Below are positions 53,104 to 63,805 of a DNA stretch of 64,000 nt, piece after piece; position 1 is the first letter of the stretch; the number at the start of each line of letters is the position of its first letter. Source of the DNA: Mycobacterium simulans (GTDB taxonomy: Bacteria > Actinomycetota > Actinomycetes > Mycobacteriales > Mycobacteriaceae); assembly GCF_900232995.1 (NCBI RefSeq), contig NZ_OCVX01000004.1, positions 98,051-162,050 on the forward strand, given 5' to 3'. The notes below the pieces were generated by a model that worked only from the letters and a program-made list of their open reading frames with translations, ran no database searches and was not told the DNA's origin. A program made the translations under genes and the position numbers.

Positions 53104-53415
53104 ATGACCAAGACGGGAATCCTGTGCGTTATTTCAGCGGCGCTGGGATGTGTTGCGGCAACTGGCATCTGGGCCGTGTCGGGGTTCGTTTTGTTCGCAG
53201 CGGGATTGTCGTTTTACGCACCGACCGCCGGGCTGTTTTTGGGTCTGGCCGTAGCACTCGTCGGCGCACCGCTGGTGTATCTGCGGACGCGACGGTTCCG
53301 TCCTCAGTCCACGAAACTCGTCGTGGCCTTCCTGGCCGGAGTCCTACTCTTTCTGCTGTACGGTTGCGTCGCCGTGGCGATCCGATCCCCACACACCGTC
53401 ATCTTCTTGCAATGA
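53104..53415 (+). CDS. Small multi-helix membrane protein, candidate immunity protein
   Basis: 103 residues from ATG 53104; a GTG at 53080 overlapping the effector stop is also possible. Nearly the whole protein is hydrophobic, with about three to four helices (LCVISAALGCVAATGIWAVSG, VLFAAGLSFYAPTAGLFLGLAVALVGAPLVYL, LVVAFLAGVLLFLLYGCVAVAI). No homologue was recognised. Immediate linkage to a domain-variable effector fits an immunity or membrane-associated partner role. Confidence 0.6.
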   Translation: MTKTGILCVISAALGCVAATGIWAVSGFVLFAAGLSFYAPTAGLFLGLAVALVGAPLVYLRTRRFRPQSTKLVVAFLAGVLLFLLYGCVAVAIRSPHTVIFLQ

Positions 53416-53652
53416 CGGGACGGACATAGAGCGAACCAGTAGCGAAGAGTGTGCATGGCGGCGTCGACAGTGCCCACTTGCCGATGTGATTCAACCCCTG
53501 CTCGCTGAGCGAGGCGCGCGTCTAGTCACGACAAGCTGATCGGAATGTTCAGTCCTGGATTGGCCGCCGAGACTGACGTTTTGCAGACACCGTCTCGCAC
53601 TTTCCCTGCAAAACATCAGTTTCGACACCGACGCATACCGTTGCGGTTTTGG
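53416..53652. other. Intergenic, convergent
   Basis: 237 bases between the small membrane protein (+) and the EspJ-like gene (-). No gene or clear terminator was recognised. Confidence 0.4.
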
Positions 53653-54597
53653 TCACGCTTTTGCGGTGCCGAAAGGTGGCTCCTCCGCGTCGATTTCGGG
53701 GTTGGCCCCAAAGTTCTGCTCGGTACCTTTCGGCGGATCGTAGATCTTGCTCTCCGGGAAGATCTTTGAATCCCGCTTGACCGATGTGCCCCCGTCGCCG
53801 GACCCCCGGTGCGGCGCCATTGGCATCATCGGCATCATCGGCATCCCACCTCGGCCGGCCGCCGAGGCCGCCTGTGCGCCAGCGGCGGGTGGAATCGCAC
53901 TGGGCGCCAACGCACTTGAGGTAGTCATCGGAGTGACCGCCTCGTCCAGACCCGCGGGCATAGTCACACCCAGTCCCGCGCCCCCGGCACCGCCTCCTGC
54001 TGCGCCTGCCGCATCCAGTCCTGCGGTGGCGGCGTCGACGGCGGGCTCAACGCCGCTGGCCCCGGCCTTGCCCGCTTGAGAGAACAGCTGGCTCATCTGC
54101 TGTGTGGCCTGGCCAAACAGCTGACTGAACTGCTGGCTGAGCTGACCGAATTGCTGCCCGAACTGGCCACCGGTTTGGGCAGCCATCTGGAGCATTTGCT
54201 GCAACATCTGCTGCATCATCTGCTCGGGCTTTTCGGCAGCCTCCTTGGCTTTGTCCGCGGCCTGTTGCTCGATCGACTCCGGGTCCCCTGGGTTCTTGGC
54301 GAGACGGGCGCGCCCCGCGTTGGTCTGATCCTGGCCCTCAATGTTGCTCAATCCCGTTTGGACACCACGATCGGTTCCAGCGGCCCCAGCCAAGATTCCC
54401 GGCGGTCCGAGCGCCAAATCACCCTGCAGAGCGCCCAATCCGGTCGACAGGATGAACCCCGTTGGACTGTTACCCCCCGCCGGCGAGTAGCTGAATGTCG
54501 CGTCGCGGGCCAAATTGCCGGCGTGAAAACCGTCCTCAGCCATCCGGCCGGACATGTCGCGAAAGGTCGCGATATCAAAATGCATCGGCTGGTTCAC
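53653..54597 (-). CDS. EspJ-like ESX substrate, Gln-rich
   Basis: 314 residues from GTG 54597, preceded by GGGAGG; its start overlaps the stop of the EspK-like gene (GTGA). The N-terminal 90 residues are moderately helical, beginning NQPMHFDIATFRDMSGRM. Residues about 120-200 are a long Gln-rich amphipathic stretch (PEQMMQQMLQQMLQMAAQ, FGQLSQQFSQLFGQ) likely to form coiled coils. The C-terminus is Gly/Pro/Met-rich and acidic. Size, layout and place after an EspK-like gene fit EspJ/EspB-type ESX-1-associated proteins; direct homology is not shown by a motif. Confidence 0.65.
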   Translation of the reverse strand: MNQPMHFDIATFRDMSGRMAEDGFHAGNLARDATFSYSPAGGNSPTGFILSTGLGALQGDLALGPPGILAGAAGTDRGVQTGLSNIEGQDQTNAGRARLAKNPGDPESIEQQAADKAKEAAEKPEQMMQQMLQQMLQMAAQTGGQFGQQFGQLSQQFSQLFGQATQQMSQLFSQAGKAGASGVEPAVDAATAGLDAAGAAGGGAGGAGLGVTMPAGLDEAVTPMTTSSALAPSAIPPAAGAQAASAAGRGGMPMMPMMPMAPHRGSGDGGTSVKRDSKIFPESKIYDPPKGTEQNFGANPEIDAEEPPFGTAKA

Positions 54598-57395
54598 GCG
54601 AGCACCGCCTCCCTGTCGGTATCGATCAGCTCCAGCAGCATCGACCACGAATACAAGGCATCCAGCAAAGCCTGACGCGGTGACGCATTCCGCAACGCCA
54701 GTACTGCCTCGGTTGCGTACGACTGCACCAAGAACGGCCGACACTTTCCGCCCCCGGTGTCCAATTGGCCAATAGCAACGTTGCGGACATCCATTCTCGC
54801 AGCGAAATCCTTCTCCCACAAAACTTCGTTTTCGGTCACCAGCGCATCCCACCCGAGACGCTCGATCTTGCGGGATTCGGACAGCGCCGGATCCGCATTG
54901 AAAGCGGCCAATATAGAACGGCGAAGCGTGCTGCGCGTTGCCGGTGAGCCAGCTTTGACCACTGCGTCGTGGGCGATCCACACCGCTTGCCGGCGCTGAT
55001 CAGCGGGGTCGGTGATGGCGGCGGCGGCAGCCAATCGAGTCGCTGATACAGCAAACACCTCACGCCGCGCGACCAGGCCGTCTAATAAGTCCGGCCTGGG
55101 TCGCTCTACCGCGTCCGCGAACACGAACGGCACCCCGGCAGCGACACCGGGCGCGCTGCTGTGCGTCGATGCCAGCGCCGTCAACTCCGCCGACGTCGCC
55201 GCGGCGTACTCGACGATCGCCCGGGCTGGATCCAGCAGGCCCTCCCAGCGCGCGGAGTCCTCGTGCGTCCAGGGCAGCACGACATCCTCGGGCAGCAGCG
55301 TGTTCGGCGGAAACCAGCTCCGACCACGGTCTGTTGTGACAACGACTTGGCGGCGGCCGCCGGTCACGACCATGCCGGCGGCCCACCTCACGCCGGATCC
55401 TCCGCCGGCGGCCTCAAGCACCCCACGCACCGTCGCCAGGTCCAAGTCGACGACCCGCACCTGCTCCCCGGGAACGCGCACCACGAACGGCGCAGGAATG
55501 ATCGCGGCGTCGTCGGGAGCGATCAGGGGCGAAGCGGTCATCCGCCCCGCATCGTGCACGACATGGTCTGCATCATCGGACGTGTGTGAAGATTGCTGCC
55601 CGGTGGGCGGGTGCGGTCCGGGACCGCTGGACGGCACGGCCGCGCTGGGCGGGGCTCCGGACGACGGAGCGGCCAAGGTAGACGCCGTCGCGTGCAAGCC
55701 GGGGCCCGGCTGAGCCGGGACAGCCGCCATGGGCGGCGGGGCCATAGCGGGAGCCGTCGAGGCGACCGGCGTCACCGACGGGATTGCAGCCGCTGGCCCA
55801 AATGAGGGAGACGCCGCCGCAGGCATGGCGGTGGCGGCAGCTGCGATGGGCGCCGCACTCATCGGGGCGCCCGCGATTGGACTTGCCGCGGCGGCCGCAG
55901 CCGGAGCCGCACCAGCCGCCGAGCCCACAGCACCGGGAACGGCGGCAACCGGAGCAGCTGCCGTGGCCTGCGCATCGACCCCGGCTATGGCAGTTGCCGG
56001 GGCTAGCCCGGCGGCGGGCTGCATGGCCCCCGTCCCAGTAGCGGCCGGCGTGCCTGTTGTGGCCGGCGTAGCCAAACCGGCGGGTGTAGTCATGGCGGGG
56101 GGGCCCCCCCCCGGCGGGGCCGGGGCCGGGGCAACCCCCCCCCCCCCCCCAACCCCCCCCCCCCCGGCCCGGCGCGGCCCCCCCCCCCGCGCCCCACCCC
56201 CCCCGGCCCCCCCGCCCCCCCCCCCCCCGGGCCACACCCCCCGCGGCGGCCCGCGCCCCCCCCCCCCGGGGCCAACCGCAGGGGACACAGCGGGGCCCCC
56301 CCCCGGGGGTCCAGCTTGGACAGGCGCTCACTTGGGCCTCGCCCGGGGTAACGGCCGGTGCAGCACCGATTGGAGCGGGTGGGGCCGCCATGGAATCGGG
56401 TTTCAACCACCTAACCGCTGGAGCGGTATCGGCGGGGTTCTGGCCCGCCCGCCAGAACGGGGCGGGGGGGGCGCCCCCGCCGCAGGCGTGCCGGTGCCGG
56501 GCAAGCCCGTCCCCGGCGCAACACCCGCACCGGCCGGAACTGTCGGCGCACCACCCGGCGACGCCAACCCAGCCGGGACCGCCGGCGCACCTCCCGGCGA
56601 GGCCAAACCCGTCGGAACGGCCGGCGCTCCGCCAGGCGCGGACAAGCCAGTTGGAACCGATGGTGCGCCGCCCGGTGAGGTCAGCCCCGTCGGGACCGCA
56701 GTCACGTCACCATGCGGGGCCAATCCCGTCGGACCGGCGGGCGCCCCGCCGGGCAGCGCCAGGCCCGACGGGACTGCCGGCGTCTCCGCCGGCGGAGCCA
56801 TGCCCGCCGGATCGGCCGGCGCACCCCCCGGCAGACTTACACCAGTCGGTGTGTGCATGCCGGGAGGACCGGACGGCGGTGCGCCCATACCGGGAACACC
56901 GGCAAAAAGTTCAGTGATCGCGCCGGTCGCGCCGGTCGAAAATCCCACCACTTGGGTGTGCGCTTCGGCAACGACAGCTCGGATCATCTCGTCCACGTTC
57001 TGGCCGACAAGTTCCAATTCGACGCGGGCCGCTTCGAAAGCCGCAATAGCGGCTTCTGCCCACTCCACGACGCCCGCCATCGACACCAGCATGGTGCCCA
57101 ACACCTCAGCGCAACCCGCAACGATCGTCGAAGCCGCGGCGAATTGTGCCCCTATCTCGGTGACTTCGGCGAAGAACTTGACCCACGCCGCCGAACTGGC
57201 TTCGGCCAGCGCACCCTGGCCATAGCCAAGGAGCTGTATAGCCTTGACCTGACCGTCGCCGGCGATGAACCCCAATTCGGCAGCGGCATCCGCAAGCTTC
57301 AGCGACCAGTTGCTCAGGCTTTCAGGAGTTATCGACGATTCCCAGTACGGGCCGAGAATCTCATCGGCGTGGGGGGTAGTCGGCTTGGGAGTCAT
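54594..57395 (-). CDS. EspK-like ESX-associated protein (frame broken by damaged sequence)
   Basis: About 930 codons from ATG 57395 to the stop at 54594, if intact. Residues 1-170 form a helical WXG-like domain (YWESSITPESLSNWSLKLADAAAELGF). A Pro/Gly-rich middle has 13-residue repeats, and the C-terminal 300 residues match the C-terminal part of EspK/Rv3899c (VVDLDLATVRGVLEAAGG, SRKIERLGWDALVTENE, LLDALYSWSML). In the sequence as given the frame is broken between about 56095 and 56480 by C-runs. A short alternate frame there (AAPPAPIGAAPAVTPGEAQ) looks like part of the linker, so at least two indels are needed. The gene is probably intact in the organism. EspK of M. tuberculosis is 729 residues. 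Confidence 0.72.
56095..56480. other. C-run-rich, probably mis-sequenced stretch in the EspK-like gene
   Basis: The sequence contains many runs of 7-15 C or G with short interruptions between about 56095 and 56300, and again around 56460-56480. Flanking coding sequence is of normal composition. The reading frame enters and leaves in the same phase but needs another phase in the middle, and several stops arise. This is the pattern of a base-calling or assembly fault in an extreme-GC repeat, not of a decayed gene. Confidence 0.7.
56530..56870. repeat. Tandem 39-base repeat encoding a 13-residue unit
   Basis: On the minus strand the EspK-like protein has successive units such as VPTGLTSPGGAPS, VPTGLSAPGGAPA, VPTGLASPGGAPA and VPAGLASPGGAPT, at least seven in a row with more divergent units at the left. 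The nucleotide unit is 39 bases. It is a coding repeat forming a flexible linker and not a CRISPR array. Confidence 0.8.
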
Positions 57396-58054
57396 TCCAC
57401 GCCGCAGGCGCGATTCAACGCAGCGGTGGCATCGGCGATCGCATTGATGTCTGCGGCGTTAAGCGTGTGGGCAGGCAGCTTGGTCACCTCCGCACCCTGC
57501 TTGTCAATGAATTGGTGGGCGGCCACAGCGACATCGACCGGTTCTGGTGAGATCTGGCTAGCAAAGGTCTTCAATATTTTGTCGATAATGGCCGCTCGGC
57601 TGGCGATCATCTGATCGATCCCCGGTGTTTCGTAGGTCCACCCACTCGGGAGCCGTGGCACTTGCCCAAGGTCCGCCTTGGCGATTGACCAGGCAAAGCA
57701 CGTCTTGGCGCGACCCGCCGACGTTGGCGACAGCTGCGCAGTCGGCGGCTGAGCAGTCGGTGCCACGGTCGCCGGCGTGGGCGAAGTACCAGCGCCCTTG
57801 AAGAAGATCGCTGCCGCGATGAGTGCACCAGCGATCAAGATCGCGGCTACGACGGCGACCGGAAACCATTGGCGTCTTGGCGGCCGAGGCCCACCGAGGT
57901 ACGGCGCAGTCTCGCCATACGGACCGTAAGCAGTTGGCGGCGGCAACGCCGCACCCTCAGGCCACGGACGGGAAGCGTGGCTGTTCGCGGTATCGCGGGG
58001 GCCCGATGTCGGAGGCTGTGCTCCCCCCGGGGCAAGCGCGTCCATAGATGGCAT
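57392..58054 (-). CDS. Single-pass membrane protein upstream of the EspK-like gene
   Basis: 220 residues from ATG 58054, which has GCAGGT upstream; longer upstream frames lack a ribosome-binding site. A Pro-rich N-terminus of about 60 residues and RPPRRQW precede one membrane helix at about residues 65-86. The outer domain has a Cys pair (TCFAWS and ACGVE at the end) that may form a disulfide. Its stop overlaps the EspK-like start (ATGA). It may anchor or escort the accessory proteins. No named family was recognised. Confidence 0.7.
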   Translation of the reverse strand: MPSMDALAPGGAQPPTSGPRDTANSHASRPWPEGAALPPPTAYGPYGETAPYLGGPRPPRRQWFPVAVVAAILIAGALIAAAIFFKGAGTSPTPATVAPTAQPPTAQLSPTSAGRAKTCFAWSIAKADLGQVPRLPSGWTYETPGIDQMIASRAAIIDKILKTFASQISPEPVDVAVAAHQFIDKQGAEVTKLPAHTLNAADINAIADATAALNRACGVE

Positions 58055-58171
58055 GTTACCTGCATGAATAGCGATCAGGCCGGTTCCGGATATCACCGCA
58101 CCCATCACCGGTCCGAGAATGGTTGCACGGACGCAGCCGGTCGAGGCTACCGGCGATAAGGTCATCGAAGT

Positions 58172-58804
58172 ATGAGCAGCGTCAACCCCGAAGTCCAACA
58201 GGCCCTGGACTTCGCCGACAAACTAAGCGATCGCCTCATGTCGTCGCTGGACCAAATGCGGACCTACACCGCCGAACGGGTGTCTAAGGATCGGGAGATC
58301 GCCGTCAAGGTTGACATGAACGGCGAGTTCGTCGACCTCTGGCTCAAGCCCGGAGTGCTGGACCGCAAGACTGCCGCCGCTATCGCCAAGGACATCTCCC
58401 GGCTTACGGCCGCGGCCAGCGAAGAGGCTGCCGCCGAGGCAGCACGATTGTTTCGTGAGTCCAGCGACGAAAAGATAGTTGATGCAGGACAATTCCCCTT
58501 CACCGACCGGACCTACGAGGTGTTCAATCAGCGCCGCACGATTGGCGTCTTGGCGGCTCACGGCGGCGCCGTGCGTGGCATCTTTCTTGATAAGAAGGTC
58601 CGGAAGATGACGGAACGTACGCTGGCGCAAGAGATTTTGGCGGTGGCTTCGGTGGCCTCGGCGCGGGGCCGGCTGAGCTTGCGCGAACAGCTGGATGCCG
58701 CTATCGACGACCGGCGGTTCCGGCCAACGATCTACGAGCTGATGCCCGAAGTGCCCACCGCGGAGGAGTACGAGGCGTTCAGACACAAGACCCTCAAGTA
58801 CTGA
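58172..58804 (+). CDS. EspL-like YbaB-fold protein
   Basis: 210 residues from ATG 58172. The N-terminal 110 residues follow the YbaB/EspL layout: NPEVQQALDFADKLSDRLMSSLDQM, then IAVKVDMNGEFVDLWLKPGVLDRKTAAAIAKDISRLTAAASEEA. EspL of ESX-1 is about 115 residues; here a further 100-residue extension has RTIGVLAAHGGAVRGIFLDKKVRKMTERTLAQEIL. It diverges from the membrane protein/EspK/EspJ-like operon, with 117 bases between. A DNA-binding or chaperone role is possible. Confidence 0.7.
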   Translation: MSSVNPEVQQALDFADKLSDRLMSSLDQMRTYTAERVSKDREIAVKVDMNGEFVDLWLKPGVLDRKTAAAIAKDISRLTAAASEEAAAEAARLFRESSDEKIVDAGQFPFTDRTYEVFNQRRTIGVLAAHGGAVRGIFLDKKVRKMTERTLAQEILAVASVASARGRLSLREQLDAAIDDRRFRPTIYELMPEVPTAEEYEAFRHKTLKY

Positions 58805-58814
58805 GGTAACGGCG

Positions 58815-59633
58815 ATGGACGACACGGTGCTGCTCGACGTCTCCGCGGTCCGTGAGATATCTGATCAAGTTCTCTCCGTCGCCGATTCGCTTGCCACGAG
58901 AGGCAGGCCACTGCGCCTGCCGGTGCCGTCACCGGCCCCCGATCCTTACTCAATGCGGATCGCTGCCCACCTGACCTACGCACGCTCATCTCTGGGCGTG
59001 GCGGCTTGCGACGCCGCCGACGAACTCACGCGCATGGCCGAGATCTTCATCGGGACAGCCCAAACCATGACGGCGATTTCGCAGTGGACGTCGGTTGGCA
59101 TGCTCGGCCTCGTCGCACCGTCGGCCAACCACCCGGTGGACATCAGCCGCCGCCCGGTCCGCGCCCCATCGACGAGTTGGGCACACGACGACAGCTGGGC
59201 ACCGCGAACCGCCGACGAGATCCTCAGCTGCGCTGTCATGCTTACGATCGGCGAGAACGACGTGATACTGCCCGAATTGATGCCGGAAGGGTTCGAAGCG
59301 CTCGGAACGCGCCTGTCGGCACTCGGCGAACAACTTCGTGTGGCGTGGCCGGGTGGGGGCCGCGCCGCCGCTGCGCTCAACAGGTTCGGCTCCTGGCTCG
59401 CCACGGACTACGTCAATGCCCTTTGGCACGTCGATAATGCTGCCCGACAATGGAGTTCGGAGTACAGATCGGCCCGAGCCCGTGTAGAACCACCCGCGGC
59501 CGCCTATGTTGAAGCACGGCGCGCAGCCCTCGACGGCGAAGACCGTAGTGTCGCAAGCGAAGACGCAAGAACCGCCCTCGAACAGTACGCCGCTTGGTCG
59601 CTCGGCGACTGGCGATTGGCTGACTTCCCGCGG

Positions 59634-59651
<18 letters not shown>
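58815..59651 (+). CDS. Unknown protein downstream of the EspL-like gene
   Basis: 278 residues from ATG 58815. The N-terminal 100 residues look like a WXG100-type helical hairpin (VSAVREISDQVLSVADSLA ... ARSSLGVAACDAADELTRMAEIFIGTAQTMTAISQWTS). The C-terminal half is helical with no recognised motif. It starts 10 bases after the EspL-like gene and is probably co-transcribed. Its last 18 bases overlap the end of the ABC ATPase gene on the other strand. An ESX substrate or partner is the best guess. Confidence 0.65.
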
Positions 59652-60719
<1,068 letters not shown>

Positions 60720-60724
60720 GTGGA

Positions 60725-61579
60725 TTACCCGCCCATCCCGGTTACGGCGATACCACGGACAAAGGAGCGTTGCGCGACCGCGTAGAGGAGTACCAGCGGC
60801 ACCAGAATCAGCATCGAGGTCGCCATCAATATCGGCCACCGGGCAACGTATTCGCCCTGCAATCGGACCAGCCCAAGAGTCAGCGTCGCCAGGCTGTTGC
60901 GCTGGATCATCAGCAGCGGCCACAGAAAGTCGTTCCACACGTTGACCCAGGTGAGCACCGCCAGCACCATGACCGCGGGCCGCGCGTGCGGCAGCAAGAT
61001 CCGCCAGTAGATCTGCCACGGCGAACAACCGTCGAGAATCGCGGCTTCCTCAAGATCCCTGGGCAGAGTGCGAAAGAATTGCCGCATCAGATAGGTGCCG
61101 AACGCACTCCCGAATAATCCCGGGACGATCATCGCCCAGGGCGTGTCTACCCACCCCACGACCCGCATCAATATGAACTGCGGAATGACCGTCACGGTCA
61201 GCGGCACCATCAAGGTGCCCAGGTACAGGATGAACAAGGTGTCGCGACCGCGAAACTGTAGTCGCGCGAAGGCATATCCAGCCAGCGAGCAGAAGAAGAC
61301 CTGGCCCACCGTAACGCATCCGGCGTACAGCACGGTGTTGAAAAACATTCGCCAGAACGGCATCAGGTCGAATACCTGACTGTAGTTCGACCACTGCGGG
61401 TGCGACGGTAACAGCTTCGGCTCGCTCACCTCGCCGTCTTTCTTCAACGAGCCCGAAAGCGCCCACAGGATGGGGAACAATGCGCACCACGCGATCGCGG
61501 TCAGCGCGACGTAGAGGGCTATACCCCGCAAGATGCCCCGAAGGATCTTGTACTTGACCATCCGCTCAGCCGAGCCCAC
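60725..61579 (-). CDS. Sugar ABC transporter permease, MalG/UgpE type (Rv2039c-like)
   Basis: 284 residues from GTG 61579, chosen because GGGAGG lies seven bases upstream. There are six membrane helices. The EAA loop is EEAAILDGCSPWQIYWRILLPHARPA, which contacts the ATPase. The 5' end overlaps the preceding permease by 14 bases. It corresponds to Rv2039c. Confidence 0.93.
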   Translation of the reverse strand: MGSAERMVKYKILRGILRGIALYVALTAIAWCALFPILWALSGSLKKDGEVSEPKLLPSHPQWSNYSQVFDLMPFWRMFFNTVLYAGCVTVGQVFFCSLAGYAFARLQFRGRDTLFILYLGTLMVPLTVTVIPQFILMRVVGWVDTPWAMIVPGLFGSAFGTYLMRQFFRTLPRDLEEAAILDGCSPWQIYWRILLPHARPAVMVLAVLTWVNVWNDFLWPLLMIQRNSLATLTLGLVRLQGEYVARWPILMATSMLILVPLVLLYAVAQRSFVRGIAVTGMGG

Positions 61580-62492
61580 CGGAAGCCTCCCATGATCGCC
61601 GCCGGGTGAACCGGAATTGCAGCACGGTCAACGCGAGCAAGATCGCGAACATCACCCACGCCAGCGCAGACGCGTAACCGAATTCCAAAAAGGAGAAGGC
61701 GTTTTGGAAGAGCATGATGCCGAAGACATAGGTTGCGGTCTCTGGTCCACCATTGGAACCGTTGAGGACGTAGATGAGATCAAAAGCCTGGAACGCGTGG
61801 ATGATCGAGATGACGACGACGAAGGACATTGCCCCGCGAATCAACGGCACCGTGATGGACACGAATTGCCGTATCTCGCCGGCGCCATCGATTTTGGCGG
61901 CTTCATAGACGGTTTCCGGAATCCCTTGCATCGCGGCCAGCAACACCACCGTGGCGAACGGCACACTGCGCCACACGCTGACCAGACAGAGGGAGATCAT
62001 GGCCCATCCTGGTTCGACCAGCCATGGAATCGGGCCGATCCCGATCCAGCCGAGCATGATGTTGAGCAGTCCGTTGTCGGTGTTGAAGACGAATTGCCAG
62101 ACGACGGCCATGACAACTGTTGAGATGGCCAACGGTAAGAAGACAATTGTCCGAAAAATACTGATACCTTTGATTTTTCGGTTCAGCAGGCCGGCGACCA
62201 CAAGGCTGATCAGCACGGTTGGCGCCACGCTTCCGATGGTGAAAACCACCGTGTTGCGCATAGCGATCAGAAACAGCGGATCAGAAGTGAACAGATTTAC
62301 GAAGTTATGCAGACCCACGAACTTTGCCGGCGTGAACACGTCCCACCTGTGAAAGCTCATGTAAAGCGAGAATCCGAGCGGGAAGATCATGAACACCGCG
62401 ATCGCGGCCAGGTTTGGCGCGACGAACATGCGGCCGGCCCAGGCGCGTCGGCGCGATGGACGGGCATTTTCGGTAGCCGGGCCCGAAATCAT
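61566..62492 (-). CDS. Sugar ABC transporter permease, MalF/UgpA type (Rv2040c-like)
   Basis: 308 residues, six membrane helices. The EAA loop is YEAAKIDGAGEIRQFVSITVPLIRGA. It starts with ATG overlapping the stop of the solute-binding protein gene (ATGA). With the next gene it forms the importer channel. It corresponds to Rv2040c. Confidence 0.93.
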   Translation of the reverse strand: MISGPATENARPSRRRAWAGRMFVAPNLAAIAVFMIFPLGFSLYMSFHRWDVFTPAKFVGLHNFVNLFTSDPLFLIAMRNTVVFTIGSVAPTVLISLVVAGLLNRKIKGISIFRTIVFLPLAISTVVMAVVWQFVFNTDNGLLNIMLGWIGIGPIPWLVEPGWAMISLCLVSVWRSVPFATVVLLAAMQGIPETVYEAAKIDGAGEIRQFVSITVPLIRGAMSFVVVISIIHAFQAFDLIYVLNGSNGGPETATYVFGIMLFQNAFSFLEFGYASALAWVMFAILLALTVLQFRFTRRRSWEASGGLG

Positions 62493-63805
62493 GTGCTCCG
62501 CAACACCTCATCGACGGCATGCGACAGCCGAGTCAGCGATGTCGCCGGTTGCGCCCCGCGCAGCACGGGTCCGAAGCTGCGTTCCATCAGCGCGCTAATT
62601 TTTTCCCACGCTGGGGTAATCGGCATGCCTTGGGAAACGGCTGGCCCTTCGGTGAGGACGGCGAGGTTGTCGAGCCTGCGGTGCACGTCCGCGAATCCGT
62701 CCGAAGTGATCGCGGATTGCAGCACCGGCACGAAAAGTCGTGATTCACCTATCATTTGCTGGCCGACGGGTCCGGTCGCGAACTTCACGAATTCCCATGC
62801 CTGCTCCTTACGTTGACTGGTCGACGATATGGCGAGCCCCGTGACGCCGATATCCGAGCAGGCGGCTTTTCCGTGAGGGCCGATTGGTAGTGGGGCGACG
62901 TCGAAGTCGAGCCCGGGAGCCTGATCGAAGGTCTGGTATCGCCAGTGCCCGCCCAGCGCCATCGCCGCCTTTCCCACGGCGAACAGGTCCGCGGTGGACA
63001 TCGACTGTTGGTCAGATGTGCTCGGCGCGACGTGGTGCTTGTTAATCAGGTCGGCGTAGAACTGCGCCGCCTCGACGAACGCGTCATGATCGAAATTGAG
63101 GTGAGTAGGGTTCATCCGTGGCGTGGACCAAGGTACGCCGTTGTTCATGGCGAACAACCCGGCGGTGTAGAACGAGACCCATGCGTTGACGAAACCCCAT
63201 TGGGTGACCCTGCCCGACGCCTCCCGTTTGGTGAGACCCTTGGCGGTATCCAGGAATTCACCGAAACTCCAAGGTTGTTTCCAGGTGCTTGGTGGCGGCC
63301 GCACTCCCGCCTCGGCGAAAAGCTGCTTGTTGTAATACAGGAACGTTCCGGACCATTGCTCCGGAAACGAGTACTGACCTCCGTTGTAGGTGAAGGTCTC
63401 GTACAACGCGCCAATGCTGTCCGACTTCAGCTGCCCGGCGAAACCCGGATCCCGCGCCAGCAAGGTGTTGAGATTTAGCAAAACTCCGCGGTCTGCCAGT
63501 TCGGCATAAGTCAACTCCCACGTCATCAACACATCGGGACACTTGCCGCCGGCGCAAAACGTTGCTATCTGTTGCATGACACCCGGTCCTGACAACAGCG
63601 CACGCACCTTGATGTCGGGATGGCGGCGCTGAAACTCGTCGACGATGCGAATCCGGGGACGGAGCTCGTCCGGGTTGGCCGCGAAGAAGAACGTCAGGGC
63701 GTCGTCGTCGGAAGCGCAGCCCGCAGCCCACGGTGCTACCGAGGCCGCAGCGATTGCCCCGGTACCCCGCAGCAGGCTCCGCCGTCCGAACGGCTTATCA
63801 ACCAT
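62489..63805 (-). CDS. Sugar-binding lipoprotein (Rv2041c-like)
   Basis: 438 residues. The N-terminus GRRSLLRGTG is a Tat-type twin-arginine signal and WAAGCAS provides a lipobox. The mature domain follows the family 1 solute-binding layout (LTFFFAANPDELRPRIRIVDEFQRRHPDIKV, DVLMTWELTYAELADRGVLLNL, GKAAMALGGHW). It corresponds to Rv2041c. It captures the sugar and delivers it to the two permeases. The ligand is unknown. Confidence 0.95.
   Translation of the reverse strand: MVDKPFGRRSLLRGTGAIAAASVAPWAAGCASDDDALTFFFAANPDELRPRIRIVDEFQRRHPDIKVRALLSGPGVMQQIATFCAGGKCPDVLMTWELTYAELADRGVLLNLNTLLARDPGFAGQLKSDSIGALYETFTYNGGQYSFPEQWSGTFLYYNKQLFAEAGVRPPPSTWKQPWSFGEFLDTAKGLTKREASGRVTQWGFVNAWVSFYTAGLFAMNNGVPWSTPRMNPTHLNFDHDAFVEAAQFYADLINKHHVAPSTSDQQSMSTADLFAVGKAAMALGGHWRYQTFDQAPGLDFDVAPLPIGPHGKAACSDIGVTGLAISSTSQRKEQAWEFVKFATGPVGQQMIGESRLFVPVLQSAITSDGFADVHRRLDNLAVLTEGPAVSQGMPITPAWEKISALMERSFGPVLRGAQPATSLTRLSHAVDEVLRST

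Noticed and set aside
56530..56870. CRISPR array
   Set aside because: The 39-base units are direct tandem repeats without unique spacers and encode a regular 13-residue protein repeat.
55729..57225. Long plus-strand open frame of about 498 codons, Pro/Ala/Gly-rich
   Set aside because: It is antisense to the EspK-like gene and arises from the high-GC repeat; it passes through the damaged C-runs and shows no domain.
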